From contig JALOBT010000023.1 in NCBI GenBank assembly GCA_023228125.1, forward strand, positions 1 through 40,278: a stretch of 40,278 nt of DNA, given 5' to 3'. Shown in pieces: positions 18,274 through 26,600 of the stretch. A program made the position numbers and the translations under genes. The DNA is from Candidatus Cloacimonadota bacterium. Its GTDB lineage: Bacteria > Cloacimonadota > Cloacimonadia > Cloacimonadales > Cloacimonadaceae. Numbering within the stretch: position 1 is the stretch's first letter; each line of letters begins with the position of its first letter. The notes under the pieces are model-generated. The model worked only from the letters and a program-made list of their open reading frames with translations. It did no database searches and was not told where the DNA came from.

Positions 18274-18307
18274 CTAACTTGACTGAAAACACATTTTCGC
18301 TACGGAC
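18274..18307. repeat. 34-bp dispersed repeat, copy 1
   Basis: An exact 34-base match to 40106-40139, in the same orientation. It contains a small hairpin GAAAA-CACA-TTTTC (18285-18298). Both copies are followed, after 11 or 12 non-matching bases, by TTGGAGTT (18319-18326 here). It lies in non-coding DNA. The two copies about 22 kb apart imply an interspersed element of unknown type. Confidence 0.9.
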
Positions 18308-18315
18308 TATGTAGG

Positions 18316-18390
18316 GCCTTGGAGTTCAATCCGGCTTCGATTATTTCAGTGTTAGCGTTAATAACAGGCCGGAATGGACTTCAACAGCCC
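18316..18390. other. Imperfect long stem-loop next to the dispersed repeat
   Basis: The left arm around 18316-18335 (ending CCTTGGAGTTCAATCCGGC) can pair with the right arm at 18368-18390 (GCCGGAATGGACTTCAAC and on), with 14 matches in an 18-base core. A 32-base loop contains the partly self-complementary GTTAGCGTTAATAAC. It may be part of the same mobile or structured element as the 34-bp repeat. Confidence 0.5.
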
Positions 18391-18666
18391 TCGGCAAGGT
18401 TTCCCATTGCCGCTTGAACCCCAAGACTCACAGCTTTCAGGTAAAACAGCTAAGCCCCTCTATCCAAAGTTGATGTCTAAAATGGCGCCCCGTTCTCGCT
18501 TTGCAGGTATTATGCCTGGATAATACTGACTGGAATAGGCTTTGGCCACTTATTCACCTTAAAGTGCATAAGAAAGAAGCGTGACTTGGGGAGAGGAATT
18601 GAACAGTCTCACTATAAAGAATGATCGCTCATGATATCTGCAAGTATGGAAGGGAAATTGCATGAG

Positions 18667-18672
18667 TATAAT
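18667..18672 (+). promoter_or_regulatory. Candidate -10 box for the T9SS-tailed protein gene
   Basis: A perfect TATAAT lies 84 bases before the start codon at 18756. No good -35 hexamer is present 16-18 bases upstream, so support is weak. Confidence 0.3.
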
Positions 18673-18710
18673 ATATTAAACTGATTCATTCATTAATTAG
18701 GGTGGAGCTT

Positions 18711-18732
18711 GCTAAAGCATTCCCGCTTTAGC
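18711..18732 (+). promoter_or_regulatory. Perfect 8-bp-arm palindrome in the 5' leader
   Basis: GCTAAAGC-ATTCCC-GCTTTAGC has perfect 8-base arms and a 6-base loop, ending 23 bases before the ATG at 18756 and upstream of the ribosome site AAGGAG (18745-18750). It could be a repressor operator or a leader hairpin affecting translation or message stability. Confidence 0.5.
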
Positions 18733-18755
18733 GCGATTGCCCATAAGGAGAAAAG

Positions 18756-20312
18756 ATGGACAAGAGCAAAGCATTGTTGCTGATCGTTGCTGTTTTACTG
18801 GCTGTGGCCTTTTTGCAGGCTGATGAGCCCGAGCTTACTATCTCGGCGTTAGATTACCTTACTCTGCCAATGGACAACATGTTTCATATATGTTATCCTA
18901 ATGGTGATATCATGTTCTGTGAAATGATGTATCATGGCCCCAATCTTCATGTTACGACATTTTGGTACCGTGCAAATTCCCATCAGATTACCACCCCGAT
19001 GGAATTAGGCATTATTTATAGCCCTGACATCTACTGGCGGACTATGCGTATAAGCCATATCGGCGATAAAGTTCATATTATGTTTAAGAGTTTTGACGCA
19101 AGTCCTGAGCAGGTATTGACGGTGATAACGCTGCATCAAGATACTCTCACATATAGGGTTATAGACGAATTCAACTTCGATTATCCATTTTCATTTGATT
19201 CATCTTGTGCAATGGTGGCAGAAGACGTCCTTGTGATGGCTCTGACAAATAGTTTGGTGTATTACCACACAAATACAGGAAGCTTTCAAACGCTATTGGA
19301 AGGCGATGAATACCACTGTGATAGTTGGCATGATAAGCAGGTAAGAGCACTGCCCGACGGCAATTTCCTGTATATAAGTGATATATACACAGCAAGTACC
19401 GATGTCCCTGAAGTATGGGCCCTTTTTGATTCAGCAGGCAACCATCTTTTCACGCAGGAAATTGCAGATCCGGTGATCTGTTCGCTTAGAAACGGTGATT
19501 ATTTCTTTTCCCATCCTGAGACCTCACCACAGTGGTTTTACCTATCGACCACATGGTACGCTAACGCAGATGGCTGGCTGGAATGCAGCTATACAGATGA
19601 GAATTCTTTTCATATTCACTATACTGCTTGTCCTTTGCTCAGCGAAAGTGCACATATGATCAGTTCCTTTGGTGAGGACAAGGTTCTGGTCCGAAACTAT
19701 GATGTCCAGGCTAATCATTATGCCTTATACTGCTATAATGCCCCATTAGAATTAAATCCAAGTTCGCTGTTTGCTTTTGTGTTGAACGATTTTGGCGATA
19801 ATTGGTTTCTTAATGTCGAAGCGGCTGAAGGTTTCTATTTCGTTCCACGCTGGCAGGATGGCTTTATGCATATATGGACTCTTTGGGCTGAAGATTCACC
19901 TATAGCTCATGAGTTCAGTTTCCCTTTGCAAAACGATCCTGAAAATATCCTGCCATCTTATCACGCAAATAAGCTTCGTATAGTAACCAGCTATGCAATC
20001 CTCTTTTACCAAGTGGATGCCACAGTTTCAAACGCTCAAGATACTGCTGTTTCGCCAGTAAACACTCTTAAAATATATCCCAATCCGGTGAGCAGAAATG
20101 CGGGATTTACTATCAAATCTGATCTGAAAAAGCCCGTTGAGCTTGGGATTTACAATATCAGGGGACAGAAGATTCAGAGCATTAAACTGGATAATTTTGG
20201 AGAATATAGCTCAAATGCAGCAGAGCTGCAAAGCCTGACTTCCGGGATCTATCTATTGAAGCCAATTGGGCAGGAAAGCCTTCCTACACGCAAGTTTGTA
20301 GTGGTGAAATAG
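18756..20312 (+). CDS. Secreted protein with C-terminal T9SS type A sorting domain
   Basis: The 518-residue product has a signal peptide (LLLIVAVLLAVAFLQA, cleavage near residue 23) and a body rich in aromatic beta strands, possibly a propeller, with no catalytic motif I recognise. The last 80 residues carry a classic Por/T9SS type A tail: LKIYPNPVSR, LGIYNIRGQKIQSIKL, LTSGIYLLKP and the final RKFVVVK. It should cross the outer membrane by the type IX route and be processed there. Ribosome site AAGGAG lies 5 bases before ATG. It resembles the opposite-strand protein at 13835-15127 only in its sorting tail. Confidence 0.87.
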   Translation: MDKSKALLLIVAVLLAVAFLQADEPELTISALDYLTLPMDNMFHICYPNGDIMFCEMMYHGPNLHVTTFWYRANSHQITTPMELGIIYSPDIYWRTMRISHIGDKVHIMFKSFDASPEQVLTVITLHQDTLTYRVIDEFNFDYPFSFDSSCAMVAEDVLVMALTNSLVYYHTNTGSFQTLLEGDEYHCDSWHDKQVRALPDGNFLYISDIYTASTDVPEVWALFDSAGNHLFTQEIADPVICSLRNGDYFFSHPETSPQWFYLSTTWYANADGWLECSYTDENSFHIHYTACPLLSESAHMISSFGEDKVLVRNYDVQANHYALYCYNAPLELNPSSLFAFVLNDFGDNWFLNVEAAEGFYFVPRWQDGFMHIWTLWAEDSPIAHEFSFPLQNDPENILPSYHANKLRIVTSYAILFYQVDATVSNAQDTAVSPVNTLKIYPNPVSRNAGFTIKSDLKKPVELGIYNIRGQKIQSIKLDNFGEYSSNAAELQSLTSGIYLLKPIGQESLPTRKFVVVK

Positions 20313-20516
20313 GCTCTGGGAAGATCTTGATTTCTACGATATTATCCCAGTCGAAGCTGAGTATCTAACTATCAAAATAGCTAAGTTTCGGTTTGTGCGC
20401 TGTGCAAAATTAGACGGTATTTAGGCAAGCTCATATAGTTGATGGCAGTTTCCAGTTGACAAGCAGAGCAAAGAAAAAAGACTTGTCTTGAAATATTAGA
20501 TATGGGTGGAAATACG

Positions 20517-21968
20517 ATGAGCCTCAGCACAGACTACATCAAGCGACTGATGGAATACCTGGAGCGGGAACAGATTCTCTGCACAGGAGAGAAGCTGCTT
20601 CTGGCGGTATCCGGAGGTGCGGATTCCACTGCTATGCTGTATTTTTATCACAGACTGCGCTTTGTGCTGAATGTCACCTTGCTGGCGGTTCACGTGAATC
20701 ATCAGCTCAGGGGAGAATCCAGTGATTTGGATGAACAGGGCGTAAGGCAGCTCTGTCAAAAGCTGAATATACCGCTGATCGTGCGTACTATTGATCTGCC
20801 TGGGGATAGGGATCTGGAAAACCGGGCCCGCGAAGCGCGCTTTGAGATCTTCTCTCATATAATGAAGAGTTACCACTTTGATAAAGTGCTGTTGGCGCAT
20901 CATAAATGGGACTTGGCAGAAACTGTGCTACTTAATCTTTTTAGGGGAGCAGGGCTCTCTGGTATGGCCGGCATCAAGCCGAAGCAGGGCAAGGTCTTGC
21001 ATCCGCTCTTGTGTTTCAAACCGGAAGAGCTGAAGGATATGCTGGTTCAGCTACAGATCCCCTGGCGGGAAGATGCGAGCAATCTTCAGACCAAATTCAC
21101 CCGCAATCGCATTCGCCATGATCTGATCCCGCTACTGGAAAAGGACTACAATCCCCAGCTCAGAGATAAACTGGCGGAAGAGGCCAATATTCTCAATCAG
21201 GCTGATCGCTACATCAGTGAAAGAGCACTTCGGCGCTATAAAAAGATTTGTCTGGACAATAGCAATCAGAGGATTGTGCTGAGTCTGCCGGATTTGCTGA
21301 AAGCTCCTGATATCGAACATTTTTACATTTTGCGGGAGGCTTACCGGCAGGTGAGTGGCCAGCAGCAGGATTTCTTTTTGGCAAACCTCAGAGAGATTCA
21401 AGGAATATTCTCGGCAGCAGGCAGCAAATATGTGAGCCTGCCGCATGGGACTTTTGCGATCAAGCGCTATCAGGAATTGGTCTTTAGCAGCAATCCGGAA
21501 GAAGTTCAGCCAGAAAATGCCGAGGCTTTGTCCATCGAGCCAGAACGCTCGCGTGCCGTGCATATGGACTACCGCTTTCGCTTCAAGTATCTTAGGGTTT
21601 TGCCCCAGGATCATACAGAGTATCAAGGCCATAGAGCCATCATCGATGCGGATAAGATAAAGGGTGGATTTACGATCCGTTCCCGCAGGCCTGGAGACCG
21701 TTTTATGCCCTTGGGAATGCAGAGTTTTAAAAAGATAAAAGACTTTTTCATTGACGAAAAAGTAGCAAAATATGATAGGGATTTAATACCCATCTTTGAG
21801 GATGGAGAAAAGATATTCTGGATTTGCGGTCATCGAATTGATGAGAGGGTACGCTATACTAAAGCTACCACCCGTTTCTTGATGATTGAGGCCGTATCAC
21901 TAATAAATAAGCAAAACCGGGCTGCAAACCGGAAAAAAAGAGGATATGATGAATTTGATGAATTGTGA
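20517..21968 (+). CDS. tilS: tRNA(Ile)-lysidine synthase TilS
   Basis: TilS attaches lysine to C34 of the CAU-anticodon isoleucine tRNA using ATP, making it read AUA. The PP-loop motif SGGADS is at residues 32-37 of this start, followed by VHVNHQLRGESSD and a LLAHHKWDLAETVLLNLFRGAG segment typical of the family. A C-terminal domain includes RFMPLGMQSFKKIKDFF. I chose ATG 20517 because GGTGG (20505-20509) lies 7 bases upstream; an in-frame ATG at 20502 would add five residues. The gene overlaps hpt by 23 bases and opens the long plus-strand unit. The tilS-hpt-ftsH order is conserved in many bacteria. Confidence 0.95.
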   Translation: MSLSTDYIKRLMEYLEREQILCTGEKLLLAVSGGADSTAMLYFYHRLRFVLNVTLLAVHVNHQLRGESSDLDEQGVRQLCQKLNIPLIVRTIDLPGDRDLENRAREARFEIFSHIMKSYHFDKVLLAHHKWDLAETVLLNLFRGAGLSGMAGIKPKQGKVLHPLLCFKPEELKDMLVQLQIPWREDASNLQTKFTRNRIRHDLIPLLEKDYNPQLRDKLAEEANILNQADRYISERALRRYKKICLDNSNQRIVLSLPDLLKAPDIEHFYILREAYRQVSGQQQDFFLANLREIQGIFSAAGSKYVSLPHGTFAIKRYQELVFSSNPEEVQPENAEALSIEPERSRAVHMDYRFRFKYLRVLPQDHTEYQGHRAIIDADKIKGGFTIRSRRPGDRFMPLGMQSFKKIKDFFIDEKVAKYDRDLIPIFEDGEKIFWICGHRIDERVRYTKATTRFLMIEAVSLINKQNRAANRKKRGYDEFDEL

Positions 21969-22494
21969 TATATCTGCCGTATTATTTGATGAACGGCGCA
22001 TACAGGCTCGCATCCGTGAGATCGGGCAAGAGATAAATTCGGATTACGAAGGCAAAGTGCCTGTGGTGATCGGTGTATTGAAAGGTGGCTTTGTCTTTCT
22101 TAGTGATTTAATCAGAGCCATCACCATCCCGCTTGAAATCGACTTTTTGGCCATCTCAAGCTACGGCGTGGGCACCTGCAGCAGCGGTGTGGTCAAAATC
22201 AGAAAGGATATCGATATCGAGCTGGCGGACCGCGATGTGATCATCGTGGAAGACATCGTGGATAGCGGACTTTCGCTGCAGTATATCAAAGATTATATCT
22301 GGAAACACAAACCTGCCAGCCTCAGAACTTGCGTGCTTTTGGATAAACCGGAAGCGCATAAGATTGAGATCTCCTTTGAGTATGTGGGCTTTGAAGTAGG
22401 CGACGAATTTGTGGTGGGTTATGGCTTGGATTTTGCCGAACGTTATCGCAATCTGCCCTATATAGGTATCTTAAAGGAAGAGTGTTATACATGA
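21946..22494 (+). CDS. hpt: Hypoxanthine phosphoribosyltransferase
   Basis: This salvages hypoxanthine and guanine to IMP and GMP with PRPP in the cytosol. The 182-residue length is normal. The PRPP-binding loop is VIIVEDIVDSGLS (98-110); the N-terminal GVLKGGFVFLSDL and the C-terminal VGYGLDFAERYRNLPYIG are family hallmarks. Two adjacent ATG codons (21946, 21949) could start it; AAGAGG upstream is better spaced for the second. It sits between tilS and ftsH, overlapping tilS by 23 bases and ftsH by four (ATGA), so translation of all three is probably coupled. Confidence 0.96.
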   Translation: MMNLMNCDISAVLFDERRIQARIREIGQEINSDYEGKVPVVIGVLKGGFVFLSDLIRAITIPLEIDFLAISSYGVGTCSSGVVKIRKDIDIELADRDVIIVEDIVDSGLSLQYIKDYIWKHKPASLRTCVLLDKPEAHKIEISFEYVGFEVGDEFVVGYGLDFAERYRNLPYIGILKEECYT

Positions 22495-24719
22495 AATATA
22501 TCCTGAGTCTGAGTCTTGGTATCCTTTCGGGAGGGCTTTGGGCCCAGAATGTGGCGGATTCCCTAAATCAGCTTCCCTCAAATTTCTCCATAGTGATGGG
22601 TAATTTCTCCAATATGCTGAGATGGTTTATCTATGCCATTCTCCTGATCTCGGTGATCGGTATTATCCGCATATTTATCATCAAGCGCAAAGCGGACAAA
22701 AACGGGACAACTGAAGCAGAGAGCAAGAAAGCAGCACCAAAATTGGATGAAAAGGGAAATCCCCTTCCTCCCAAAAAGAAATCCGTATTCTCCATGCCCT
22801 TTATCTTTGTTATCGTACTATTGGCCATAGTGTTTTGGCATACCTTCAGCGGGAAAAAAGAAGAAGTCACAAAAGAGCCTTTCAGCAATTTTATGCTTCG
22901 GGTAAATAACGACTCGGTGAAGGAAGCGCAATTTTCTGAGCGCGATATAGTTTATGCAGATATGGCAAACAAGAAGTATGCCACCACCATTCCCTTTGAT
23001 GATGCCCGCTTGGTGGATAGTCTGCTGACGCGTGGAATCAAGATTTCCACTACGAAGCCCCCCGCGTGGATGGGACTGATTTCCTACGCCTTTACCTTTG
23101 TACTGCTCATAGTCTTCTGGTTCTTTATCATGAGGTCAATGAAGGGGCAGAATTCCAAAGCCTTCAGTTTTGGGAAAAGTAAAGCCAGGCTGCACGAAGC
23201 CAGCCGCTCCAAGATCTCTTTCAAGGATGTGGCTGGGGTGGATGAAGCCAAAGAGGAATTGCAAGAAATCGTGGAATTTCTCAAGGACCCCAAGCACTTT
23301 CAACGCCTGGGTGGCAGGATTCCCCGCGGCGTGCTCCTGGTGGGTCGGCCTGGCACAGGTAAGACCCTCTTGGCCAAGGCTGTGTCTGGTGAAGCAGGAG
23401 TACCTTTCTTCTCCATATCCGGCTCGGACTTTGTAGAAATGTTCGTAGGCGTGGGTGCAGCCCGGGTGCGCGACCTCTTTGAGCAGGCCAAGAAAAATTC
23501 GCCCTGCATCACTTTTATAGATGAGATAGACGCTGTGGGACGTCACCGTGGCAGCGGTCTGGGTGGTGGACACGACGAAAGAGAACAGACTTTGAATCAA
23601 CTGCTGGTGGAGATGGATGGCTTTGAACCCAATGAGGCTGTCATTATCATCGCTGCTACAAACCGCCCTGATATCCTGGATCCAGCCCTGCTGCGTCCAG
23701 GTAGATTTGATCGTCAGGTCACAGTGGATCTGCCAGATATCAAGGGCAGAACCGCTATTTTGAAAGTTCATGCCGCCAAAGTTCCCCTGGCCGAAGATGT
23801 GCATTTGGAACTTATCGCTCGCGGCACTCCGGGCTTTAGTGGAGCAGATTTGGCCAATCTGGTGAATGAATCTGCCCTGATCGCCGCCAGTAAAAACCTG
23901 AGCAACATCACAATGGTCTGCTTTGAGGCAGCAAAAGACAAGCTGACTCTGGGTATCGAAAAGAAAAGCAGGGTGATTCCCGAAGCGGATAAGAAGCTTA
24001 CGGCTTATCATGAGATTGGGCATGTGATCACCAGCATTTTTCTGGAATTAGTAGAACCGGTGCATAAGGTCAGCATCATCCCGCGCGGCTTTACAGGTGG
24101 AGCTACTCACTATTTGCAAAGCGATAAAACGGGATACTCCCGCAGTTATCTAAAGCAGTTTATGGTCACTCTTTTGGGTGGACGATCTGCTGAAGAAGTA
24201 GTCTTTGGAGAGCTCACCACCGGAGCTGGAAACGACCTGGAGCGCACTACCGATATCGCCAAAAAGATGGTCTGCTCTTGGGGAATGAGTGATGTGATCG
24301 GCCCTATGACCATCGGCAAAGAACAAAATGAAGTGTTTTTGGGCAAACAGCTCGCCACCCATGATGGACACAGCGATGAGACTACACGTTTGGTGGATTC
24401 AGAAATCCGTGCCCTGATTACAGAGGCGCACGAACAAGCCAAGGCGATCTTGATCAAGCACCGCTCGCTTCTGGATCTCATGTCATTGGAATTGCTGGAA
24501 AAGGAAACCTTGAATACAGATGATATCTTTAATTTGATTACGGGAAATCTGGATGCCGAAGAACGTGAAATAGTACAGGCCAAGTATGAACGTGCCAAGG
24601 AAATGCGCTTTGAGCATACTTCGGGTATTGAGATAGCTGAAAGCGATGAAGGCGCAGATGAAGAAAAAGAAAAGCTCGAAGATATACCCTCTCAGGAGAT
24701 AGATAATGAACCCAAATAA
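22491..24719 (+). CDS. ftsH: ATP-dependent zinc metalloprotease FtsH with extended N-terminus
   Basis: FtsH is a membrane-anchored hexameric AAA protease that degrades misfolded membrane and regulatory proteins. Walker A is GRPGTGKT (285-292), where the usual second position is Pro; the SRH region follows, and the zinc motif HEIGH is at 507-511. The ATG at 22491 is favoured over the upstream GTG at 22482 because AAGGAAG is well placed. The N-terminus is unusual: a signal-peptide-like segment (1-18), an extra membrane span (about 43-65), a Lys/Pro-rich linker (66-98), then the normal pair of spans (about 101-118 and 196-214) around the periplasmic domain. An odd count of spans plus a cleaved signal still puts the AAA part in the cytosol. 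Ends overlap hpt and hslV. Confidence 0.96.
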   Translation: MKYILSLSLGILSGGLWAQNVADSLNQLPSNFSIVMGNFSNMLRWFIYAILLISVIGIIRIFIIKRKADKNGTTEAESKKAAPKLDEKGNPLPPKKKSVFSMPFIFVIVLLAIVFWHTFSGKKEEVTKEPFSNFMLRVNNDSVKEAQFSERDIVYADMANKKYATTIPFDDARLVDSLLTRGIKISTTKPPAWMGLISYAFTFVLLIVFWFFIMRSMKGQNSKAFSFGKSKARLHEASRSKISFKDVAGVDEAKEELQEIVEFLKDPKHFQRLGGRIPRGVLLVGRPGTGKTLLAKAVSGEAGVPFFSISGSDFVEMFVGVGAARVRDLFEQAKKNSPCITFIDEIDAVGRHRGSGLGGGHDEREQTLNQLLVEMDGFEPNEAVIIIAATNRPDILDPALLRPGRFDRQVTVDLPDIKGRTAILKVHAAKVPLAEDVHLELIARGTPGFSGADLANLVNESALIAASKNLSNITMVCFEAAKDKLTLGIEKKSRVIPEADKKLTAYHEIGHVITSIFLELVEPVHKVSIIPRGFTGGATHYLQSDKTGYSRSYLKQFMVTLLGGRSAEEVVFGELTTGAGNDLERTTDIAKKMVCSWGMSDVIGPMTIGKEQNEVFLGKQLATHDGHSDETTRLVDSEIRALITEAHEQAKAILIKHRSLLDLMSLELLEKETLNTDDIFNLITGNLDAEEREIVQAKYERAKEMRFEHTSGIEIAESDEGADEEKEKLEDIPSQEIDNEPK

Positions 24720-25245
24720 TATGCACGCAACCACCATCATCGGTATCCATCGCAATGGTAAAACTGCACTATGTGGCGATGGACAGGTCTCCATGGGGGA
24801 CACTGTGGTCAAAGCCAAAGCGATCAAGATTCGTAGGATATTCGATGATAAAGTAATCATCGGCTTTGCCGGAGCCACCGCAGATGCCTTTACCCTCTCT
24901 GAAAAGTTTGAAGAAAAGCTGAAGGCAAACAAGGGCAATCTCAAAAGATCGGCAGTAGAACTGGCCAAAGAGTGGCGTCAGGATAAATATCTCAGACGCC
25001 TGGAAGCCATGATCATCGCTGGAGATAAGACCGGCATCCTGATGATCAGCGGAGTGGGGGATGTGATGGAGCCAGATGATGGACTGATGGCCATCGGTAG
25101 CGGTGGGAATTATGCCTTGGCCGCAGCCCGGGCCCTGATGCGCAATACCAAGCTCAGCGAAGAAAAGATCGTGAGCCAGGCTATGAAGATCGCCTCCGAA
25201 ATCTGCATCTATACCAACAGCGAATTTGTGCTGGAGGTCTTATGA
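24706..25245 (+). CDS. hslV: HslV peptidase subunit of the HslVU protease
   Basis: A 179-residue proteasome-beta-like threonine peptidase that forms a double hexamer capped by HslU. The start reads MNPNNMHATTIIGIHRNGK; by analogy with HslV the propeptide is removed to expose the first Thr of ATTI (Thr9) as nucleophile. GDGQVSMG, the SGVGDVMEPDDGLMAIGSGG segment and a NYALAAARAL helix match the family. The gene starts 14 bases inside ftsH and overlaps hslU by four, so both subunits are made from one message. It acts in the cytosol. Confidence 0.96.
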   Translation: MNPNNMHATTIIGIHRNGKTALCGDGQVSMGDTVVKAKAIKIRRIFDDKVIIGFAGATADAFTLSEKFEEKLKANKGNLKRSAVELAKEWRQDKYLRRLEAMIIAGDKTGILMISGVGDVMEPDDGLMAIGSGGNYALAAARALMRNTKLSEEKIVSQAMKIASEICIYTNSEFVLEVL

Positions 25246-26600
25246 TGATGGAAATAGACAGCCTGACTCCTATTCGGATCGTGGAAGAGCTGAATAAATA
25301 CATCATCAGCCAATCATCAGCCAAACGCAGCGTGGCTATCGCCCTGAGAAACAGATGGCGCCGTCAACAGGTGCAGAGCGATATGCGCCGTGAGATCATG
25401 CCCAACAACATCATCATGATCGGACCCACCGGAGTGGGGAAGACGGAGATTGCCCGGCGCATTGCGCGCCTGGTGAATGCTCCTTTTATCAAAGTGGAAG
25501 CATCCAAATTTACCGAAGTGGGCTATGTGGGACGTGATGTGGAATCCATGATTCGCGAACTGATGGGCTATGCTGTGATGCAGACCCGCACACAGATGGT
25601 GAAAGAGGTGGCGGAAGAGGCCAGAGCGCTGGCGATCGAAAAAGTGCTGGATGCTCTGCTGCCGCTCAAACGCAGAAAGAACGATGCGGAAGATCCGGAG
25701 GCTATTGAACGCCACAAACGGAGCCGGGATAAGATGCGCAAGAAGCTGATCAATAATCAAATGGACGACAAATTCATTGATATCGAGCTCCCTGAGGATT
25801 CCCTGCCAAATTTTGAGATTATGTCGAATTTTAATATGGAAGCCTTTGATCTTGATTTCTCAGACATGCTCTCCAATCTGATGCCGGGACGTGCTGGCAA
25901 GAAAAAGCACAAAACTACTGTCGCCAAAGCACTGAAGACCTTTACTGAACATGAGATCGATCAATTGGTGCCGCGGGATAAAGTTGCTGATAAGGCCAAA
26001 AGAGCCGTGGAGGAAAATGGCATAGTCTTCATTGATGAGATGGATAAGATCGCCACCACAGATAAACATGGTGGCATCGATGTCTCCCGCAGTGGGGTGC
26101 AGCGAGATCTACTGCCCATCGTGGAAGGCAGCAGCGTGCCTACCAAATACGGCCCTATCGATACGGCGCACATCCTGTTTATCGCAGCCGGAGCATTTAC
26201 TTCTGCCAAACCCAGTGACCTGATTCCGGAGCTGCAGGGACGTTTCCCGATCCGAGTGGAGCTCAGTAGCCTCACCGAGCAGGATTTTGTCCGCATCCTG
26301 AGCGAGCCGGAAAACGCTTTGACAAAGCAGTATAAAGAGATCTTTCATACCGAAGCTGTGGAGCTCTCCTTTAGCTCTGGAGCGATCAAGGAGATAGCGC
26401 GCTTTGCCGCTCTGGCCAATGAGAAAATGGAGGATATCGGAGCTCGCCGGCTGCATACCATCTTAAATACGCTCTTGGATGATTTCCTCTTTGATATGCC
26501 CAGCCCTCAGCTCAAGAAAGTAAGCATCACCAAAAGCCTGGTCATCTCGCGGTTGACCCCTGTAATCGAGAGCGAGGATCTCTCGCGCTTTATTCTCTGA
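25242..26600 (+). CDS. hslU: HslU unfoldase ATPase subunit of the HslVU protease
   Basis: A 452-residue AAA+ ATPase that unfolds and feeds substrates to HslV. It has Walker A GPTGVGKT (61-68), the pore loop GYVGRD (94-99), an inserted I-domain rich in Lys and Arg (roughly 110-250), Walker B VFIDEMDKI, the arginine-rich GARRLHT sensor region and the conserved C-terminal SRFIL that docks into HslV. A strong GGAGG (25233-25237) precedes three consecutive ATG codons (25242, 25245, 25248), so the exact start is uncertain by two residues. It overlaps hslV by ATGA and touches the MFS gene as TGATG. Confidence 0.97.
   Translation: MMMEIDSLTPIRIVEELNKYIISQSSAKRSVAIALRNRWRRQQVQSDMRREIMPNNIIMIGPTGVGKTEIARRIARLVNAPFIKVEASKFTEVGYVGRDVESMIRELMGYAVMQTRTQMVKEVAEEARALAIEKVLDALLPLKRRKNDAEDPEAIERHKRSRDKMRKKLINNQMDDKFIDIELPEDSLPNFEIMSNFNMEAFDLDFSDMLSNLMPGRAGKKKHKTTVAKALKTFTEHEIDQLVPRDKVADKAKRAVEENGIVFIDEMDKIATTDKHGGIDVSRSGVQRDLLPIVEGSSVPTKYGPIDTAHILFIAAGAFTSAKPSDLIPELQGRFPIRVELSSLTEQDFVRILSEPENALTKQYKEIFHTEAVELSFSSGAIKEIARFAALANEKMEDIGARRLHTILNTLLDDFLFDMPSPQLKKVSITKSLVISRLTPVIESEDLSRFIL

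Larger units (their letters stand above)
18035..18755. other. Repeat-rich intergenic region without a clear gene
   Basis: About 720 bases between the truncated pRiA4b-like gene and the next secreted-protein gene hold no supported coding frame. They do hold, in order, a 73-bp inverted repeat (18128), a 34-bp dispersed repeat (18274), an imperfect stem-loop (18316), a candidate TATAAT box (18667) and an 8-bp-arm hairpin (18711). The mix of repeats with a truncated mobile-type gene suggests an old insertion or recombination site. Confidence 0.6.

Noticed and set aside
18401..18600. Possible tRNA or other structured RNA gene
   Set aside because: No acceptor/T-loop pattern (GTTCRANNC) with matching stems could be found by reading.
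20456..20489. TTGACA with GACAAG...CTTGTC upstream of tilS as a promoter or operator
   Set aside because: No suitable -10 box at correct spacing, and the 6-base arms are too far apart to be convincing.
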